18,262 nt of DNA from DASYLJ01 sp036009625 (lineage in GTDB: Bacteria > Desulfobacterota > Binatia > DP-6): positions 1 to 18,262 of the forward strand of contig DASYLJ010000198.1 in NCBI GenBank assembly GCA_036009625.1. Direction: 5' to 3'. The notes under the pieces are model-generated. The model saw only the letters and a program-made list of their open reading frames with translations, was not told the DNA's origin and searched no databases. Position numbers and translations under genes: made by a program. This document shows, one piece after another, positions 7,104 to 14,216 of the stretch (position 1 is its first letter; every line of letters starts with the position of its first letter).

Positions 7104-8576
7104 ATGCGGATCCTGATCGGCTACCCTCCGCTCGAGAGCCCGTGGGGACAGCCGACACTCGGGCAGAATCGCCAGTTCCGCTGGTTCGGCACGCCGTCCT
7201 ACGTCTATCCCATGGTGGTGGCGATGGCGGCGACCATGCTGTCGCGTCGCGGGCACGACGTGGTGTGGGCGGACGGCGTGGCCGAGGAGTGGACCTACGA
7301 CGAGTATCGCCGGCTGGTCGCGCGCGAGCAGCCCGATCTGCTCGTGATCGAGACCAAGACGCCGGTCGTGAAGCAGCACTGGCGCATCATCGGCGACTTG
7401 AAGGCGATCGCACCCACCACCCGCATCGTCCTGATGGGCGACCACGTCACGGCGTACCCGGCAGAGAGCATGGCGATGTCGTCGGTCGACTACGTCCTCA
7501 CCGGCGGCGAGTACGACGAGGGGCTGCTCAGCATCGCTGCGCATGCCGAAGGCCGCGGTCCGCTGGTGGGCGGCATCTGGTACCGCGACGGCGACGGCGT
7601 GCGCGACACCGGACCGTTCGTCCTCGGCAAGCGCAACTACGACGACCGTCCGTTCTTCGACCGCGACCTGACGAAGTGGCACCTCTACGGCGAGCATCTT
7701 TACTACCGTCCCAGCACGTACACGATGGTCGGTCGCGACTGCTGGCGGCCGAAGTGCACCTTTTGCAGCTGGACCACGCTGTGGCCCAACTTCGGCACGC
7801 GCTCCGCGGCGTCGCTCCTCGACGAGGTCGGCACGATCCTCGAGCGCTACAACGTCCGCGAGATATTCGACGACACCGGCACCTTCCCGATCGGTGCGTT
7901 CCTGAAGCAGTTCTGCCACGGCATGATCGAACGCGGCTACGCGCGCGACGTCTACTTCTCCTGCAACATGCGGATCGATGCGCTCCGGCTGCCCGACTAC
8001 CAGCTGATGGCGAAGGCCGGCTTCCGTCTGGTCAAGCTCGGCATCGAGTCGGCGAACCAGCGCACGCTCGATCGCATCGACAAGGGCACGTCGGTCGAGG
8101 CGTTGGTCCGGGGCTGCAAGGAAGCGAAGCAGGCCGGCCTGTCGCCGCACCTGACGACGATGGTCGGCTATCCGTGGGAGACGCGCGACGAGGCGCGTCG
8201 CACGCTCGACATGGCACACGCGCTGTTCAGCGACGGCTGGGCGGACACTATCCAGGCCACCGTGGTCATGCCGTACCCCGGCACGCCGCTGTTCGCCGAG
8301 GCGGAGCGGGAAGGGTGGCTCAAGTACGGCCACGACTGGGAGCAGTACGACATGATGCGTCCAGCCATGCACTCGCCGATCCCGGACGACGAGCTGATGG
8401 AGATGGCGAAGGAGCTCTACGGCTCGTTCCTGTCGCCGCGCTTCATCCTGCGGAAGGTCCTCGCGGTGCGGGCGTGGGAGGACGTGCGCTACAACGCGCA
8501 TGCGGCGAAGGTGGCGCTGAGCCACATGTGGGACTTCCGTCGCGGCGGGCGGAAGCTGGCCAGCCGCGCCTCCTGA
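7104..8576 (+). CDS. B12-binding-domain radical SAM protein, 490 aa
   Basis: The N-terminal half (about 1-200) is a cobalamin-binding Rossmann-type domain: MRILIGYPPLESPWG, then HDVVWADG, a PDLLVIETKTP strand, MGDHVTAYP and VDYVLTGGEYDE in the places expected for this family. The radical SAM half begins at about residue 208. Its cluster cysteines are C213, C218 and C221 (GRDCWRPKCTFCSW), with four rather than three residues between the first two. Further family features are VKLGIESANQRTLDRIDKG and TTMVGYPWET. Class B relatives act in methylation, ring contraction or lipid and hopanoid-type tailoring; the substrate here is unknown. ATG 7104 starts exactly at the domain boundary; the upstream in-frame start at 6990 would run into the divergent gene. 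The UbiB-like gene follows after 12 bp. Confidence 0.88.
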   Translation: MRILIGYPPLESPWGQPTLGQNRQFRWFGTPSYVYPMVVAMAATMLSRRGHDVVWADGVAEEWTYDEYRRLVAREQPDLLVIETKTPVVKQHWRIIGDLKAIAPTTRIVLMGDHVTAYPAESMAMSSVDYVLTGGEYDEGLLSIAAHAEGRGPLVGGIWYRDGDGVRDTGPFVLGKRNYDDRPFFDRDLTKWHLYGEHLYYRPSTYTMVGRDCWRPKCTFCSWTTLWPNFGTRSAASLLDEVGTILERYNVREIFDDTGTFPIGAFLKQFCHGMIERGYARDVYFSCNMRIDALRLPDYQLMAKAGFRLVKLGIESANQRTLDRIDKGTSVEALVRGCKEAKQAGLSPHLTTMVGYPWETRDEARRTLDMAHALFSDGWADTIQATVVMPYPGTPLFAEAEREGWLKYGHDWEQYDMMRPAMHSPIPDDELMEMAKELYGSFLSPRFILRKVLAVRAWEDVRYNAHAAKVALSHMWDFRRGGRKLASRAS

Positions 8577-8588
8577 GGCGTCCGTGCT

Positions 8589-10307
8589 ATGAGGTCCCCC
8601 CGGGGGACCACGCCGCTGCCCGATCAGGACAAACGCGACTCGCTGCTGGGCATTGCTGCCCGCGACATCGAACGCCTGACACAGGTGACCGCGACGCTCG
8701 TCCGGCACGGGTTCGGCGCGCTCGTCGGACGGGGTGCCGATGCCGATGGCGCGGCGGACGCCACCAGCAGCCAGGCCGTCCGCTTCGCCCGATTGCTCGC
8801 CGACCTGGGGCCGACCTTCATCAAGCTGGGACAGGTGCTCTCCATCCGTCGCGACCTCCTCCCCACCGAGTACATCGCGGCGCTCGAATCGCTGCAGGAC
8901 AACGCGCCCGAGGTGCCGTTCACTGCGATCCGGGAGGTCGTCGAGGTGGGGCTCGGGCAGCGGCTCGATGCCGTCTTCTCGAGCTTCGACGAGCGCGCGC
9001 TCGGCACGGCGTCGATCGCGCAGACCCATCGCGCCATCGCCCGCGACGGCACGCCGTTGGTGGTGAAGGTGCAGCGCCCGGGTATCGAGCGGGTCCTGCG
9101 CGGCGACCTCGATCTGCTCTACCTGGCGGCGCGTGCGCTCGAGACCGGGATCGACGAGATGCAGCTCGCCGCCGTCTCCGAGGTCATCGTCGAGTTCGAG
9201 AAGGGGCTGCTGCGCGAGCTCGACTTCACCTCAGAGCTGGAGAACCTCGAGCTGGCCCGCCGCCTGCTCGACCCGGCGCGCGACGTCGTCGTGCCGCGGC
9301 CGTATCGCGAGTACAGCTGCCGCACCGTCCTGGCGATGGAGTTCTTCCCCGGCCGCTCACTGCGCAGCCTCGAGCCGAGCGGCGACGCCGCCAAGCATGC
9401 CGTCGAGGAGCTGGTGCAGGCGGCAGTGAAGCAGGTGTTCGTCGACGGCTTCTTTCACGGCGACCCGCATCCCGGGAACGTGCTCGTCGGAACCGACCGA
9501 CAGGTGTGCCTGATCGACTTCGGCCTCGCCGGACACCTCGACCAGTCGCAGCGCGACGACCTCGTGACGCTGATCCTGGCCGTCATCCTCGGCGACGACG
9601 CCAGCATCGCGCGCGTGCTGCTGCGCATGGGGACGTCGACGCAGCGGGTGAGCCTGGCCGACCTGCGCGCCGAGGTGGGACGCATCCGCACGACGTATCT
9701 CACGGCGGCGTCGATCGAGGACGTCGACTCGAGCGGCTTCGCCGAGGCCTTCGGCGCCGCAGCGAACCGCTTCCGCATCAAGCTGGCTCCGGAGTACGCC
9801 ATCCTCACCAAGGCCACGGCTACCCTCGAGGGCATCATCCGCACCTACCATCCGCACATCGACCTGGTGGCGATCGCGCGGCCGGTCGTGGAACGGCTGG
9901 TAGCCGGACGCTGGGCGCCGACGCGACTGCTGGCCGACGCCATGACCGGTGCGACGGGGATGGGGAGCCTGCTACGGGGGCTCCCGTCGCAGTTGGAGCA
10001 GCTCCTGCAGGACGTCGAGACCGGCAACCTGCAAGTCCGCGCGGTCTCCCCGGCCCTCGACGAACTGCCGATGCGCATCCATCAGCTGGCGAGTCGTCTC
10101 TCGCTGACGGGCTTCGCGGCGGCGCTGTCGATCTGCACGGCGCTGCTGGTGCCGCCGGAGCTGCGATTCGACCTGCGCAGCGTGCTCTGCGTCCTGTGCC
10201 TCGTCCTCGCGGCGTCGGGCTGGACGACGCTGCTCTGGTGGCACGTGCTCGGCCGCGGCCGTCCCGTGAGCGTGACGGCCGTGATGAAGCTGCTGCGCCG
10301 GAGCTGA
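8589..10307 (+). CDS. UbiB/ABC1/ADCK-family atypical kinase-like protein, 572 aa
   Basis: All hallmarks of the family are present. There is the KxGQ motif (K79-L-G-Q82 in FIKLGQVLS), the alanine-type nucleotide loop (GTASIAQTH, 139-147) and the VAIK-type lysine K160 (VVKVQRPG). The catalytic loop is HGDPHPGN (290-297) and the metal-binding DFG is at 310-312 (LIDFGLAG). Two hydrophobic C-terminal segments (about 510-529 and 535-555) should anchor it in the inner membrane. Family members act as ATPases that support quinone or other isoprenoid-lipid biosynthesis rather than as ordinary protein kinases. The length is usual for UbiB. GAGG overlapping the upstream stop codon serves as a weak Shine-Dalgarno sequence, and the 12-bp gap indicates co-transcription with the B12-radical SAM gene. 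No ubi genes are nearby, so its role may be linked to the radical SAM pathway instead. The stop is 6 bp from the convergent P450. Confidence 0.9.
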   Translation: MRSPRGTTPLPDQDKRDSLLGIAARDIERLTQVTATLVRHGFGALVGRGADADGAADATSSQAVRFARLLADLGPTFIKLGQVLSIRRDLLPTEYIAALESLQDNAPEVPFTAIREVVEVGLGQRLDAVFSSFDERALGTASIAQTHRAIARDGTPLVVKVQRPGIERVLRGDLDLLYLAARALETGIDEMQLAAVSEVIVEFEKGLLRELDFTSELENLELARRLLDPARDVVVPRPYREYSCRTVLAMEFFPGRSLRSLEPSGDAAKHAVEELVQAAVKQVFVDGFFHGDPHPGNVLVGTDRQVCLIDFGLAGHLDQSQRDDLVTLILAVILGDDASIARVLLRMGTSTQRVSLADLRAEVGRIRTTYLTAASIEDVDSSGFAEAFGAAANRFRIKLAPEYAILTKATATLEGIIRTYHPHIDLVAIARPVVERLVAGRWAPTRLLADAMTGATGMGSLLRGLPSQLEQLLQDVETGNLQVRAVSPALDELPMRIHQLASRLSLTGFAAALSICTALLVPPELRFDLRSVLCVLCLVLAASGWTTLLWWHVLGRGRPVSVTAVMKLLRRS

Positions 10308-10313
10308 GCGTCG

Positions 10314-11507
10314 TTACTGCCCGCGTGGCGTGAACGTGATCGGCAGGCGATCGGGTCCATTGATGCCGACGGGCGGCTTCCAGGCCGCCTCCGCACCGAC
10401 GGTCGGGCAGCCGATGCGGACGGTGAGCGCGCTCAGGGCGTCCTGCAGCTCGGCGCGCGCCAGTGCCGCGCCGAGGCAATGGTGTGCGCCGTGGCCGAAG
10501 GCGATATGCGGGTTGGCTTCGGCCTGGGCCGGATCGAGGCGGTCGGCGTGCGGGTAGACGGCGGCGTCGTGGTCGGCGCTCCAGAGCGACAGGAAGACCT
10601 GCTGCCCGGCCTCGATGCGATCGTTGCCGACGGTGATGGGCTCGGTGGCGGCGCGACCGACGCCCGTGACGGCCGAGCGATACCGCATGACCTCCTCGAT
10701 CATCGGTGCCGGCGCGACGGTGCCGTCGGCGACGGCGTCCCAGAGGTCCGGCCGCTCTGCGAGGACGGCGATCGTCCAGCCGAGCTGCGTCTTCGTGGTC
10801 TCGTGGCCGGCGAACACCAGGCCGGCGAGGAAGCCGCGGACCTGGTCGTCGGTCCAGCCGTCCGCCTCGGCCGCCGTCGAGATGCGCGTGACGAGGTCGT
10901 CGCGCGGGTCGAGAAGGCGGGCGGCGGCGAGCTGCCCGGTGTAGTCGAGCAGCCGGACCAAGGCGTCGTTCACGGCGTCGATGTCCATGGCCACCATCGG
11001 GCTGAAGCCGAGGCCGATGGTGTTGGCCCAGCCGCGGAAGCGGTCGCGATCCTCGGTGGGCACGCCGATCAGCTCGCACAGGCCGAGCGACGGGAACGGA
11101 TCCGCGAACTCGGCCATGAACTCGCATGCGCCGCGGGCGGCGAAACCGTCGATCAGCTCGTGGGCCGCGGAACGCAGGTACGGCCGCAGGCGCTCGACGC
11201 TACGAGGTGTGAAGGTGCGCGACATGAGCGCCCGCCATCGCAGGTGTTCGGTGCCGTCGTGGTTGAGGGGCGAGATCGCTATCCACTCGAAGAACGGTCC
11301 CTCGGAGACGCCGAAGGCGCGCAGGAACTCCGCGAAGTTGGCGCGCAGCGCCCCGCTCGAGAGCAGCGTGCGGACGGCCTCGTGGCTCATGACGGCGACG
11401 CCCCCGCCGGCGTCGAGATCGACGAGGCCCCCGGCCTCACGCGCCTTCGCGAGTGCGGCGAACGGGTCGGTCAGGACGTCGGCGATCTCGAGTCGTGCAC
11501 GCGTCAT
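10314..11507 (-). CDS. Cytochrome P450, 397 aa
   Basis: This is a soluble bacterial class P450 of normal length. The I-helix oxygen-activation motif is AGHETT (233-238), the K-helix ExxR is E272-V-M-R275, and the heme-binding loop is FGHGAHHCLG (337-346) with Cys344 as the thiolate ligand, followed by AALARAEL. An N-terminal HDGTEHLRWRALMSRTF stretch (C-helix region) is also typical. The reaction would be a monooxygenation needing a ferredoxin and reductase, neither of which is encoded here. The substrate is unknown. The start is well supported: GGAGGG (complement of 11514-11519) lies about 7 nt before ATG 11507. It converges on the UbiB-like gene with 6 bp between stops and is downstream of the histone-like gene in the same orientation, 54 bp away, so the two could be co-transcribed. 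Confidence 0.93.
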   Translation of the reverse strand: MTRARLEIADVLTDPFAALAKAREAGGLVDLDAGGGVAVMSHEAVRTLLSSGALRANFAEFLRAFGVSEGPFFEWIAISPLNHDGTEHLRWRALMSRTFTPRSVERLRPYLRSAAHELIDGFAARGACEFMAEFADPFPSLGLCELIGVPTEDRDRFRGWANTIGLGFSPMVAMDIDAVNDALVRLLDYTGQLAAARLLDPRDDLVTRISTAAEADGWTDDQVRGFLAGLVFAGHETTKTQLGWTIAVLAERPDLWDAVADGTVAPAPMIEEVMRYRSAVTGVGRAATEPITVGNDRIEAGQQVFLSLWSADHDAAVYPHADRLDPAQAEANPHIAFGHGAHHCLGAALARAELQDALSALTVRIGCPTVGAEAAWKPPVGINGPDRLPITFTPRGQ

Positions 11508-11534
11508 CGGAAGCCCTCCGAGGGCGGGTATGAC

Positions 11535-11562
11535 ACGGCCCGACGGGCGTCGGAAGGGCCGT
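11535..11562 (-). terminator. Hairpin just after the histone-like gene
   Basis: A perfect 7-bp inverted repeat (ACGGCCC at 11535-11541, GGGCCGT at 11556-11562) encloses a smaller GAC/GTC stem. It overlaps the stop codon of the histone-like gene and precedes the P450 Shine-Dalgarno sequence. There is no T-run in either direction, so it may attenuate or protect the transcript rather than act as an intrinsic terminator. Confidence 0.35.
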
Positions 11563-11975
11563 CAGGAGACCGAGGGCGACGGCTCCTCGCGGGTGTTCTC
11601 GGTGGGCTCGTCGGCCGCCGGAGCAGGAGTGACGGCGGCGATCGCGCCGGTCACGGCCTCGCGGACCGTCTCGACCACGCGGCTCAAGACGGCGCGAACG
11701 GCGGGCTTCCGTGCGGCCTTCTTCACCGTCTTCTTCGCGGGAGCCTTCTTCGCGACGGCCTTGGCGCGCACGGCCTTCTTCGCGGACGCCTTCTTTGCGG
11801 GCGCCTTCTTGGCGGCGGGCTTCCTGGCGACGGCCTTCTTCTTCGCGACGACCTTCTTCTTGGGCGCGGCCGTCTTCTTCGCCACGACCTTCTTCTTCGG
11901 TGCGGCCTTGGCCGCGGCCTTCGGCTTGGTGGTCGCCTTGCGGCGGGCGGGTTTCATGACCTTACGCTTCGGCAT
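11562..11975 (-). CDS. Histone H1-like Lys/Ala/Pro-rich DNA-binding protein, 137 aa
   Basis: Residues 1-92 are almost entirely Lys, Ala, Pro, Val and Arg, in repeats such as AAPKKKVVAKK (twice, about residues 24-46) and AKKAPAKKA. This resembles eukaryotic H1 tails and the bacterial H1-like/AlgP-type proteins. Residues about 93-116 (VRAVLSRVVETVREAVTGAI) form a likely amphipathic helix, and the last 20 residues are acidic and proline/serine-rich. It probably binds DNA non-specifically and affects nucleoid compaction. I chose ATG 11975 (MPKRKVMK): GGGAG lies 5 nt upstream, better than for the in-frame ATG at 11987 or the far start at 12035. Low-complexity composition limits homology claims. 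Confidence 0.75.
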   Translation of the reverse strand: MPKRKVMKPARRKATTKPKAAAKAAPKKKVVAKKTAAPKKKVVAKKKAVARKPAAKKAPAKKASAKKAVRAKAVAKKAPAKKTVKKAARKPAVRAVLSRVVETVREAVTGAIAAVTPAPAADEPTENTREEPSPSVS

Positions 11976-12071
11976 GCTATCTCCCATCGCCCGCCGGCCG
12001 GTCGTCCCGTGCCGGAGGGGTTGTCGTCGTCCCAACTACCCGTCTAGACGATGCGACGCCGGTCGTCGAGC

Positions 12072-12092
12072 AAAACGTCGCGTGACGCGTCG
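12072..12092 (-). terminator. Probable Rho-independent terminator of the amine dehydrogenase operon
   Basis: Reading leftward, the hairpin CGACGCG-TCA-CGCGACG (12092-12076; six base pairs with one A-A mismatch and a three-base loop) is followed immediately by TTTT (12075-12072). It begins one base after the stop codon of the cytochrome gene, the last gene of the operon. Confidence 0.5.
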
Positions 12093-12093
12093 A

Positions 12094-12525
12094 TCACGGC
12101 GGGTGCGGTGCCGATCGCACCGTCGTCGGGATCTGCGCGAGCAGGCGTTTGCGTACCGGCTCGGGGTCGACGAGCGGAGAGACACGCAGTGCGCCCACCT
12201 CCGCCGCGGTGAACGGCACGAAGGTGGACGGCACGGCGGCTGGGTCGAAGCGCGTCAGCATCCAGTTCACCACCGCGGCGAGCTGGGCGTCGTCGAGCGG
12301 GGCTTGCGCGACGCCCGGCACCTGCACCAGATATTCGCGACCGCCGGGCACGTGCAGGAAGCCGGCGACGCTGTCGCGCAGCGCCGGCACGCTGCCCGGC
12401 GTCCCGCTGCCGTCGCGCCGGTGGCAGCCCTGGCACTCGAGCACGAAGTCGAGCTCGGGCCCGCTGGCCGCGGACGCCACCTGGACGGCGAGCAGCAGGC
12501 CGAGCAGCGCCCGCGCCGCGGTCAC
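12094..12525 (-). CDS. Periplasmic monoheme c-type cytochrome of the amine dehydrogenase operon, 143 aa
   Basis: A signal peptide covers residues 1-19 (ARALLGLLLAVQVASA). One heme-attachment site, C31-Q-G-C34-H35, is present. M89 in VVNWML is a candidate sixth heme ligand, and the LHVPGGREYLVQVPG stretch is typical of small cytochromes found beside TTQ amine dehydrogenases. The predicted role is to take electrons from the reduced dehydrogenase, or pass them on, to the respiratory chain in the periplasm. The start is a GTG at 12525, overlapping the light-chain stop by 4 bp (GTGA), so translation is probably coupled. Its position directly after the light-chain gene matches the small monoheme cytochrome gene following aauA in the aromatic amine dehydrogenase cluster, as I recall it. 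A terminator follows. Confidence 0.85.
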   Translation of the reverse strand: MTAARALLGLLLAVQVASAASGPELDFVLECQGCHRRDGSGTPGSVPALRDSVAGFLHVPGGREYLVQVPGVAQAPLDDAQLAAVVNWMLTRFDPAAVPSTFVPFTAAEVGALRVSPLVDPEPVRKRLLAQIPTTVRSAPHPP

Positions 12526-13076
12526 GTCGGCTTCGTCGCCACGCCGATCACCACCGCCACCGAGCAGTGGACGGCGCGGCTCTTGGTGCCGAAGCACCAC
12601 AGCAGGTCGTTGTTCTTCGACGTGTGGTAGACCGGCCGCTCGCCCTCGGTGCGCGTGCACTTGCAGCGCATGCAGAGCGACGCCCCGCAGCAGTCGTTGT
12701 ACGAGATGATGTAGTCGCGACCGTCGCCGGGGTGGCGGCAGGTGCCGATCCAGGTGACGGGCGACATCTCGGTGCCCGGCGGACACGCCGCCTGCGTGCC
12801 GCCGCAGCACGAGCACAGGAAGCCGTCGATGGCGCAGTGGCGCCAGTACGAGCACTGCGTCGGGTCGCCGTTGGCGGTGGGCAGCCCGTCGTCGCTCGGC
12901 GGCGGGACCCGCCCATCGTCGGTCGCAGCTCGCGCGACGGGGAGCAGCGGCAGTGTCATGCCGCCGACCATGATGGCCCCAGCCCGGGCCAGCAGGCTGC
13001 GACGGGAGGTCCGCCGCGCGAGCTGCCGCGCGCCCCGCTCCATCCAGCGGTCGATCCAGCGTCGTGCGTCGGTCAC
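12522..13076 (-). CDS. TTQ-containing amine dehydrogenase light (small) chain, 184 aa
   Basis: This is the catalytic subunit carrying tryptophan tryptophylquinone. A long N-terminal leader with a twin-arginine motif (T-S-R25-R26-S-L-L) and a hydrophobic core ends near ARA50, indicating Tat-type export. The two tryptophans that crosslink into TTQ are W109 (VTWIGTC) and W160 (LLWCFG). The Asp residues needed for catalysis and maturation are present at D84 (AIDGF) and D128 (YNDCC). The mature region has 14 cysteines (75, 81, 88, 90, 91, 98, 113, 129, 130, 135, 138, 140, 161, 171). Methylamine dehydrogenase has 12. The two additional ones (91 and 135) and the local motif FLCSCCGG resemble aromatic amine dehydrogenase from memory. 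The GTG start at 13076 has GGAGGT 8 nt upstream and lies 1 bp after the MauD stop. Confidence 0.92.
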   Translation of the reverse strand: MTDARRWIDRWMERGARQLARRTSRRSLLARAGAIMVGGMTLPLLPVARAATDDGRVPPPSDDGLPTANGDPTQCSYWRHCAIDGFLCSCCGGTQAACPPGTEMSPVTWIGTCRHPGDGRDYIISYNDCCGASLCMRCKCTRTEGERPVYHTSKNNDLLWCFGTKSRAVHCSVAVVIGVATKPT

Positions 13077-13077
13077 G

Positions 13078-13692
13078 TCAGGCCACCTCCGTGCGATTGC
13101 CGTCGCCGTTCGCCCAGTCCTGGATCGAGGCCACGCCGCGCTCCTTCGCCTCGAAGAGGCTCTCCAGGTGCTCGCGCGTGTTGACGAGCCCGCGCGCGCG
13201 CACGATGCCGCCGCCGTCGATCAGCGCGGCGTACGGCAGGCGCCCGACCTGCCACGTCATGCCCAGCATCGGCGACAGGACGTACGGGAACCCGTCGAGA
13301 CGCTCCGTCGCGACGAAGGCCTCGTGCTCGGGGCGCGGGCCGTCGCTCGCCAGCACGACATCGAGCCAGGCGGCCTCGCTGCGCGCGGCCGAGCGCAACG
13401 CGGGTAGGAGCGTCTTGCAGACCGGGCAGGTGGGCGAGAGGAAGAAGAGCAGGGTGCTGCGTCCATCGGCGCGGGGTGAGCCGAGGTCGTGACGGCGACC
13501 GGTGAGATCGTCGATCGGCACCACCGGCGCCGCCTCGCCGACGACGGGGCCGTTCCCCATGGCCAGCGCACCCGCCGGAGCGACACGCTCGTACAGCACG
13601 CCGATCTGCCGCGTCAGCGCGACCACGACGCCGGCGAGCACGACGACGGTGATCCACAGCACGACCGTGGAGATGACCAGGGCCTGCATCAT
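13078..13692 (-). CDS. mauD: MauD-family thiol:disulfide protein for amine dehydrogenase maturation, 204 aa
   Basis: A single N-terminal membrane anchor (residues about 4-26) is followed by a thioredoxin-fold domain with the redox motif C89-P-V-C92 (FLSPTCPVCK) and a cis-proline-type LPYAALID segment. Members are needed for stable light chain, presumably by forming or shuffling its many disulfide bonds in the periplasm. Length is normal for the family. The first ATG at 13692 overlaps the MauE stop by 4 bp (ATGA) and has GGAGG 8 nt upstream inside mauE, so the start is firm. The symbol follows the mau nomenclature; if the enzyme is an aromatic amine dehydrogenase the equivalent name is aauD. 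Confidence 0.9.
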   Translation of the reverse strand: MMQALVISTVVLWITVVVLAGVVVALTRQIGVLYERVAPAGALAMGNGPVVGEAAPVVPIDDLTGRRHDLGSPRADGRSTLLFFLSPTCPVCKTLLPALRSAARSEAAWLDVVLASDGPRPEHEAFVATERLDGFPYVLSPMLGMTWQVGRLPYAALIDGGGIVRARGLVNTREHLESLFEAKERGVASIQDWANGDGNRTEVA

Positions 13693-14213
13693 GCGGCAGC
13701 CCTCCGCAGACGCGCGGCCGTCGGCGCCAGCGCCAGCAGGTGATCGGCCGCGCCGTAGAGCGCGCTCAGCGCGAGCACGGCGGCCACGACCGTGACCGCA
13801 TCCATCCAGACCAGCGGTCGCGGCTGCAGCGGAGCGAGCCCCAGGAGCGCCGCGACCGCGAGCACGACGTTGCGCACGACGAGGCCGCCGCCGATCGGAC
13901 GGCGGGCGGCGGGGCCGGCGCAGCCGCAGTCGATGTCGCGCCCGCGCACCAGGTTGACGCCGATGGCGATCGCATAGAGGAGCAGCAACGCCGCGGCGGC
14001 GAGCACGCCGGTGTTGCCGAACGTCGGCACGCAGAGTGCCACGGCGACGCCGAGCTCGATGCCGATCACGACCGGGGCCAGCGATGCCGGGATCAGCTGG
14101 TAGGCCGCGAGCGTGGCCTGGAACGCCGCGCGATCGCGCAGCTTGTGTGCCGCGGCGGCGGCGAGCAGCAGCGCGAGCGCGATTCGGAGCGTCAGGTGGA
14201 GCGTCGGGTCCAT
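13689..14213 (-). CDS. mauE: MauE-family inner-membrane protein for amine dehydrogenase maturation, 174 aa
   Basis: About five hydrophobic segments (roughly 7-23, 45-62, 68-88, 108-125, 133-150) make it an integral inner-membrane protein. The AHKLRD motif near residue 22 and RGRDIDCGCAG (Cys96 and Cys98 at a membrane boundary) are characteristic of MauE/DoxX-like proteins. It is thought to work with MauD in the disulfide relay that matures the light chain. The ATG at 14213 is only 3 bp after the heavy-chain stop, with no clear Shine-Dalgarno sequence, suggesting translational coupling. Its stop overlaps the mauD start. The aau equivalent is aauE. Confidence 0.9.
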   Translation of the reverse strand: MDPTLHLTLRIALALLLAAAAAHKLRDRAAFQATLAAYQLIPASLAPVVIGIELGVAVALCVPTFGNTGVLAAAALLLLYAIAIGVNLVRGRDIDCGCAGPAARRPIGGGLVVRNVVLAVAALLGLAPLQPRPLVWMDAVTVVAAVLALSALYGAADHLLALAPTAARLRRAAA

Positions 14214-14216
14214 GGC

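Noticed and set aside
5958..9029. Open frame of 1023 codons on the minus strand
   Set aside because: It overlaps the real SPASM radical SAM gene in another frame and lies antisense to the B12-radical SAM and UbiB-like genes. It has no recognisable domain.
6017..10333. Open frame of 1438 codons on the plus strand
   Set aside because: It runs antisense to one well-supported radical SAM gene and out of frame through the B12-radical SAM and UbiB-like genes. Its translation is Arg/Ala/Pro-rich low-quality sequence. Long shadow frames are expected where third positions are almost all G or C.
10479..12630. Long plus-strand frames opposite the P450, histone-like and cytochrome genes
   Set aside because: The minus-strand products carry full P450 motifs, H1-like repeats and CxxCH. 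The plus-strand translations, including a Phe/Leu/Ala-rich stretch opposite the Lys-rich repeats, are complements of these.
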